Shown: piece by piece, positions 5,926 through 8,485 of the stretch
Numbering within the stretch: position 1 is the first letter of the stretch
Layout of the letters: every line of letters starts with the position of its first letter
NCBI GenBank assembly: GCA_004556345.1
Contig: SFHQ01000054.1
Location: 1 to 8,485 of the forward strand
Length of the DNA: 8,485 nt
Direction: 5' to 3'
Source: Clostridiales bacterium
Lineage (GTDB): Bacteria > Bacillota > Clostridia > Oscillospirales > Oscillospiraceae
Position numbers and translations under genes: made by a program
The notes under the pieces: model-generated
Seen by the model: the letters and a program-made list of their open reading frames with translations, nothing else
Told to the model about the DNA's origin: nothing
Database searches by the model: none

Positions 5926-7853
5926 TGGCAGAAAAGGCAAGAACCATGCCCGGCCCCCGCGGCCGCGGCCCCAGGCCCAAGCTGGACCACCCCGGCCAGA
6001 CGTTGGGCCGTGTCCTGAAATACGTGGGCCGGAAATACTGGCTGCACCTCATTTTCGTGGTCGTCTCCATCTTCGTCAGCGTCTTCGCCATGGTGCAGGG
6101 TACGCTCTTTACAAAGACCCTCATCGACAGCTATATCCTCCCCCTGGTCCAGCAGGTCCAGGCCGGGCAAACGGCGGATTTCACCGGCCTCATGCACGCC
6201 ATCACCCGCGTGGCCCTGTTCTACGCCTGCGGCGTGATCGCCAGCTTCGTCCAGTCCCGCGTGATGATCTACGTCACCCAGGGCACCCTGCGGGACCTGC
6301 GGCAGGATCTGTTCGCCCACATGGAAAAGCTGCCCATCCGCTACTTTGACACCCATGCCCACGGCGACATCATGTCCATCTACACCAACGACATCGACAC
6401 CCTCCGCCAGATGATCAGCCAGAGCCTGCCCCAGCTGCTCAACTGCACCATCAACGTGGTCAGCGTCTTTGTCTCCATGCTGGTGCTGAGCCTGCCCCTC
6501 ACGGCCGTCACCATCGGCATGGTCCTGGTGGTCCTCTTCGCCACCAAGAAGCTCGGCTCCCTCTCCGGCCGCTACTTTGTGGCGCAGCAGAAGGACCTCG
6601 GCTCCATCAACGGCTTCATCGAGGAACAGATGGAGGGCCAGAAAGTGGTCAAGGTCTTCTGCCACGAGGACAAGAGCGTGGCGGAGTTCACCCGCCGCAA
6701 CGAGGCGCTCTTCCACAGCGCCCAGAACGCCAACACCTTCTCCAGCCTGCTCATGCCCCTCTCCGCCCAGCTGGGCAACGTCAGCTATGTGCTCTGCGCC
6801 ATGATCGGCGGGATCCTGGCCCTGGGCGGCATCGGCGGCTTCACCCTGGGCGGCCTGGCCAGCTTCCTGACCTTCAACAAGAGCTTCAACATGCCCATCG
6901 CCCAGATCAGCATGCAGCTGAACTTCGTGGTCATGGGCCTGGCCGGTGCCGACCGTGTCTTCCGGCTTCTGGATGAGGAACCGGAAGTGGACGAGGGCCA
7001 GGTGGAGCTGGTGAACGTCAAGGAGGACCACGACGGCAACCTGGTCGAGACGACGGAGCACACCAACCAGTGGGCCTGGAAGCGCCCGGCCAAGGACGAC
7101 CTGCCCGTGAAATACGTCCCCGTGAAGGGCGACGTGACCTTCGACGACGTGGACTTCGGCTACACCCCGGAGAAGATCGTCCTGCACCACATCAACCTCT
7201 TCGCCACCCCCGGCCAGAAGATCGCCTTCGTCGGCTCCACCGGTGCCGGCAAGACCACCATCACGAACCTCATCAACCGCTTCTACGACATCCAGGACGG
7301 CAAGATCCGCTACGACGGCGTGAACATCAACCGCATCAAGAAGGGCGACCTTCGCCGCAGCCTGGGCATCGTCTTACAGGATACGAACCTCTTCACCGGC
7401 ACTGTCCTAGAAAACATCCGCTACGGCCGTCTCGACGCCCGCGACGAGGAGTGCATTGCCGCCGCCCAGCTGGCCAACGCCGACGGCTTCATCCGCCGCC
7501 TGCCGGAGGGCTACAACACCATGCTCACCGGCAACGGCGCCAACCTCAGCCAGGGCCAGCGGCAGCTGCTGGCCATCGCCCGCGCCGCCGTGGCCGATCC
7601 CCCCGTCCTCATTCTGGACGAGGCCACCTCCTCCATCGACACCCGGACCGAGCTGCTGGTCCAGCGGGGCATGGACGGCCTCATGCACGGCCGCACCACC
7701 TTCGTCATCGCCCACCGCCTGTCCACCGTCCGCAACGCCGACTGCATCATGGTCCTGGAACAGGGCCGCATCATCGAGCGCGGCAACCACGAGGAGCTCA
7801 TGGCCAAAAAGGGCCGCTACTACCAGCTCTACACCGGCAATCCCCCCGCATAA
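5925..7853 (+). CDS. ABC exporter half-transporter with intact catalytic residues (heterodimer subunit 2)
   Basis: This 642-residue protein has a basic, proline-rich N-terminus (about 1-25), six membrane helices (about 40-335) and an ATPase domain (about 400-635). Motifs are Walker A GSTGAGKT (437-444, Lys443), Q-loop Gln485, Walker B VLILDE with Asp565 and catalytic Glu566, and switch His597. The signature is LSQGQ (541-545), not LSGGQ, the usual change in the partner of a degenerate subunit. Together the two proteins should form one working and one impaired ATP site. About 35 charged residues (roughly 363-400) sit between membrane and ATPase domains and are missing from subunit 1; longer partners of the BmrD/YheH type have a similar insertion. 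The ATG overlaps the previous stop by one base (TAATG), with AAGGAGG nine bases upstream, so the two subunits should be made in equal amounts. A terminator follows the stop by 26 bases. Confidence 0.94.
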   Translation: MAEKARTMPGPRGRGPRPKLDHPGQTLGRVLKYVGRKYWLHLIFVVVSIFVSVFAMVQGTLFTKTLIDSYILPLVQQVQAGQTADFTGLMHAITRVALFYACGVIASFVQSRVMIYVTQGTLRDLRQDLFAHMEKLPIRYFDTHAHGDIMSIYTNDIDTLRQMISQSLPQLLNCTINVVSVFVSMLVLSLPLTAVTIGMVLVVLFATKKLGSLSGRYFVAQQKDLGSINGFIEEQMEGQKVVKVFCHEDKSVAEFTRRNEALFHSAQNANTFSSLLMPLSAQLGNVSYVLCAMIGGILALGGIGGFTLGGLASFLTFNKSFNMPIAQISMQLNFVVMGLAGADRVFRLLDEEPEVDEGQVELVNVKEDHDGNLVETTEHTNQWAWKRPAKDDLPVKYVPVKGDVTFDDVDFGYTPEKIVLHHINLFATPGQKIAFVGSTGAGKTTITNLINRFYDIQDGKIRYDGVNINRIKKGDLRRSLGIVLQDTNLFTGTVLENIRYGRLDARDEECIAAAQLANADGFIRRLPEGYNTMLTGNGANLSQGQRQLLAIARAAVADPPVLILDEATSSIDTRTELLVQRGMDGLMHGRTTFVIAHRLSTVRNADCIMVLEQGRIIERGNHEELMAKKGRYYQLYTGNPPA

Positions 7854-7879
7854 ACCGAATCAGCTTCAGCCCCCTCACT

Positions 7880-7917
7880 CCCCCCGGCTGCGCTTTACGC
7901 GGTCGGGGGGATTTTCT
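7880..7917 (+). terminator. Rho-independent terminator of the MarR-ABC operon
   Basis: CCCCCCGGCTGCG (7880-7892) pairs with CGCGGTCGGGGGG (7898-7910) over 13 bp including two G-T wobbles. The loop is 5 bases, and ATTTTCT follows. It ends just before the 33-bp repeats, separating the operon from the ATPase gene. Confidence 0.88.
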
Positions 7918-7923
7918 CAAGTT

Positions 7924-8018
7924 CAAAAATCTTGAAAACGTGTAAAATCAGCGTGCAAAAATTCTTGAAAACGTGTAAAATAGCAGTGACAAAATCCTTG
8001 AAAACGTGATACACTAGG
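7924..8018. repeat. Three direct repeats at 33-bp spacing ahead of the AAA ATPase gene
   Basis: The 12-base core CTTGAAAACGTG occurs at 7931-7942, 7964-7975 and 7997-8008, exactly 33 bases apart each time. In the first two copies the identity extends to 18 bases (CTTGAAAACGTGTAAAAT); the third diverges to ATACACT, which forms the -10 box of the next gene. Each copy is preceded by a CAAAAAT or CAAAATC tract. The stretch between copies is not conserved. The first copy also contributes to an inverted repeat TTCAA-N5-TTGAA (7922-7936). Even spacing of about three helical turns suggests cooperative protein binding on one face of the DNA. No known regulator site is recognised. Confidence 0.8.
7986..8015 (+). 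promoter_or_regulatory. Promoter of the AAA ATPase gene, embedded in the third repeat
   Basis: GTGACA (7986-7991) and TACACT (8010-8015) are 18 bases apart, and TGA just before the -10 gives an extended -10. The third repeat core (7997-8008) fills most of the spacer, so any protein bound to it would compete directly with RNA polymerase. Confidence 0.55.
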
Positions 8019-8062
8019 AAGAACAAGGAAATCAACCGTTCCAAAGGGATGGAGGGAGCGTT

Positions 8063-8485
8063 TTGAAACGAAAAATCTATGAGGACCTGCTCCGCTGGAA
8101 ACAGGAAGAAGCAGGACGGACCGCCCTATTGATCGACGGGGCCCGCCGGGTAGGAAAAAGCTACATTGCAGAGACATTCGCCAAAGCAGAATACAAGAGC
8201 TATCTGGTGGTCGATTTCAACCGGGTCAGTCAAGCCGTGACCGACCTTTTTCTGAACTACATGGACGATCTGGATCTCTTTTTCCTGTATCTGTCCAACT
8301 ATTACAATGTCAAGCTTTATCCCAGGGAGACGCTCATCATTCTGGATGAAGTGCAGCTGTTTCCCAAAGCGCGGGCTGCCATCAAATACCTGGTCGCAGA
8401 TGGAAGATATGACTACATCGAGACCGGCTCCCTGATGAGCATTCGCAAAAATGTACAGGACATCGTGATCCCCTCGGAAGAGCGG
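8063..8485 (+). CDS. AAA ATPase, AAA_14/DUF4143 type (partial, runs off the right edge)
   Basis: The reading frame is open from TTG at 8063 to the window end: 141 codons of a protein that is usually about 400-450 residues. It begins (M)KRKIYEDLLRWKQEE, then a Walker A GARRVGKS (26-33), Walker B LIILDE (91-96) followed by VQLFPKARAAIKYL, and a sensor-1-like strand YIETGSLMS (118-126). These fit the AAA_14 P-loop domain that is normally followed by DUF4143; the C-terminal part lies outside the window. TTG is chosen because GGAGGG (8051-8056) lies six bases upstream, the peptide start matches relatives as I remember them, and the ATG at 8049 stops after five codons. Many codons end in A or T (AAA, GAA, GCA, GTA), unlike the C/G-ending genes to the left, which suggests a separate history and perhaps recent transfer. 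These ATPases are common, often multicopy, in gut Clostridia and Bacteroidetes; their role is unproven. Confidence 0.88.
   Translation, partial: MKRKIYEDLLRWKQEEAGRTALLIDGARRVGKSYIAETFAKAEYKSYLVVDFNRVSQAVTDLFLNYMDDLDLFFLYLSNYYNVKLYPRETLIILDEVQLFPKARAAIKYLVADGRYDYIETGSLMSIRKNVQDIVIPSEER

Noticed and set aside
7924..8018. The three 33-bp-spaced repeats as a short CRISPR array
   Set aside because: The conserved part is only 12-18 bases, the intervening segments are short and A/T-rich rather than spacer-like, the last repeat overlaps a promoter, and no cas gene is present.
8049..8066. ATG at 8049 as the start of the ATPase gene or of a leader peptide
   Set aside because: It stops after five codons (MEGAF) and overlaps the TTG start in TTGA. 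It has no properly spaced ribosome binding site of its own; the GGAGGG at 8051-8056 serves the TTG.
7923..8177. Minus-strand frame of 84 codons whose end shows an 11-residue periodicity (FTRFQ-type)
   Set aside because: The periodicity simply reflects the 33-base DNA repeat, since 33 is a multiple of three. The rest of the frame is antisense to the start of the ATPase gene.

Overview
The window looks like chromosomal DNA from a GC-rich member of the Clostridia, most likely an Oscillospiraceae-type gut anaerobe (Flavonifractor, Oscillibacter or Lawsonibacter-like). The clues are strong AGGAGG ribosome binding sites, Firmicute sigma-A promoters with TATAAT boxes, codons ending mostly in C or G, a secreted protein with SLH repeats, and a palindromic 'CCTTCCCC...GGGGAAGG / GATGAGGGC' repeat of a kind common in that family. 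The assignment rests on general recognition, not on a database search.

Layout, left to right, all genes on the + strand. (1) Bases 1-185 hold a MITE-like element with long imperfect inverted repeats. (2) Bases 186-600 hold a good promoter and ribosome binding site that now lead into the wreck of a small membrane-protein gene: the start and the end of a DUF2798-like protein are joined out of frame. (3) 701-1879 encodes a CofE-like 'F420-0:glutamate ligase' family protein with its own promoter and a perfect terminator. (4) 2007-3488 encodes a secreted Ig-like/SLH-domain cell-envelope protein, again with its own promoter and terminator. (5) 3586-7917 is a three-gene operon: tandem promoters, a candidate operator, a MarR-family regulator, and two ABC exporter half-transporters, ended by a terminator. 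(6) After it come three copies of an 18/12-bp motif at exactly 33-bp spacing, overlapping the promoter of an AAA ATPase gene (AAA_14/DUF4143 type) that runs off the right edge.

The operon is the clearest functional unit. The two ABC subunits carry complementary defects. The first has Asp for the catalytic Glu and Gln for the switch His; the second has LSQGQ in place of LSGGQ. This is the pattern expected of a heterodimeric exporter of the TM287/288, BmrCD and LmrCD type, with one degenerate and one working ATP site. The MarR protein probably represses the operon and responds to a toxic compound or to the exported substrate, which cannot be named from sequence.

I found no convincing wholly new system. 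The observations most worth following are the 33-bp iterated motif in front of the ATPase gene, the DUF2798-like gene remnant that keeps its expression signals, and the paired inverted repeats in the leader of the MarR-ABC operon.
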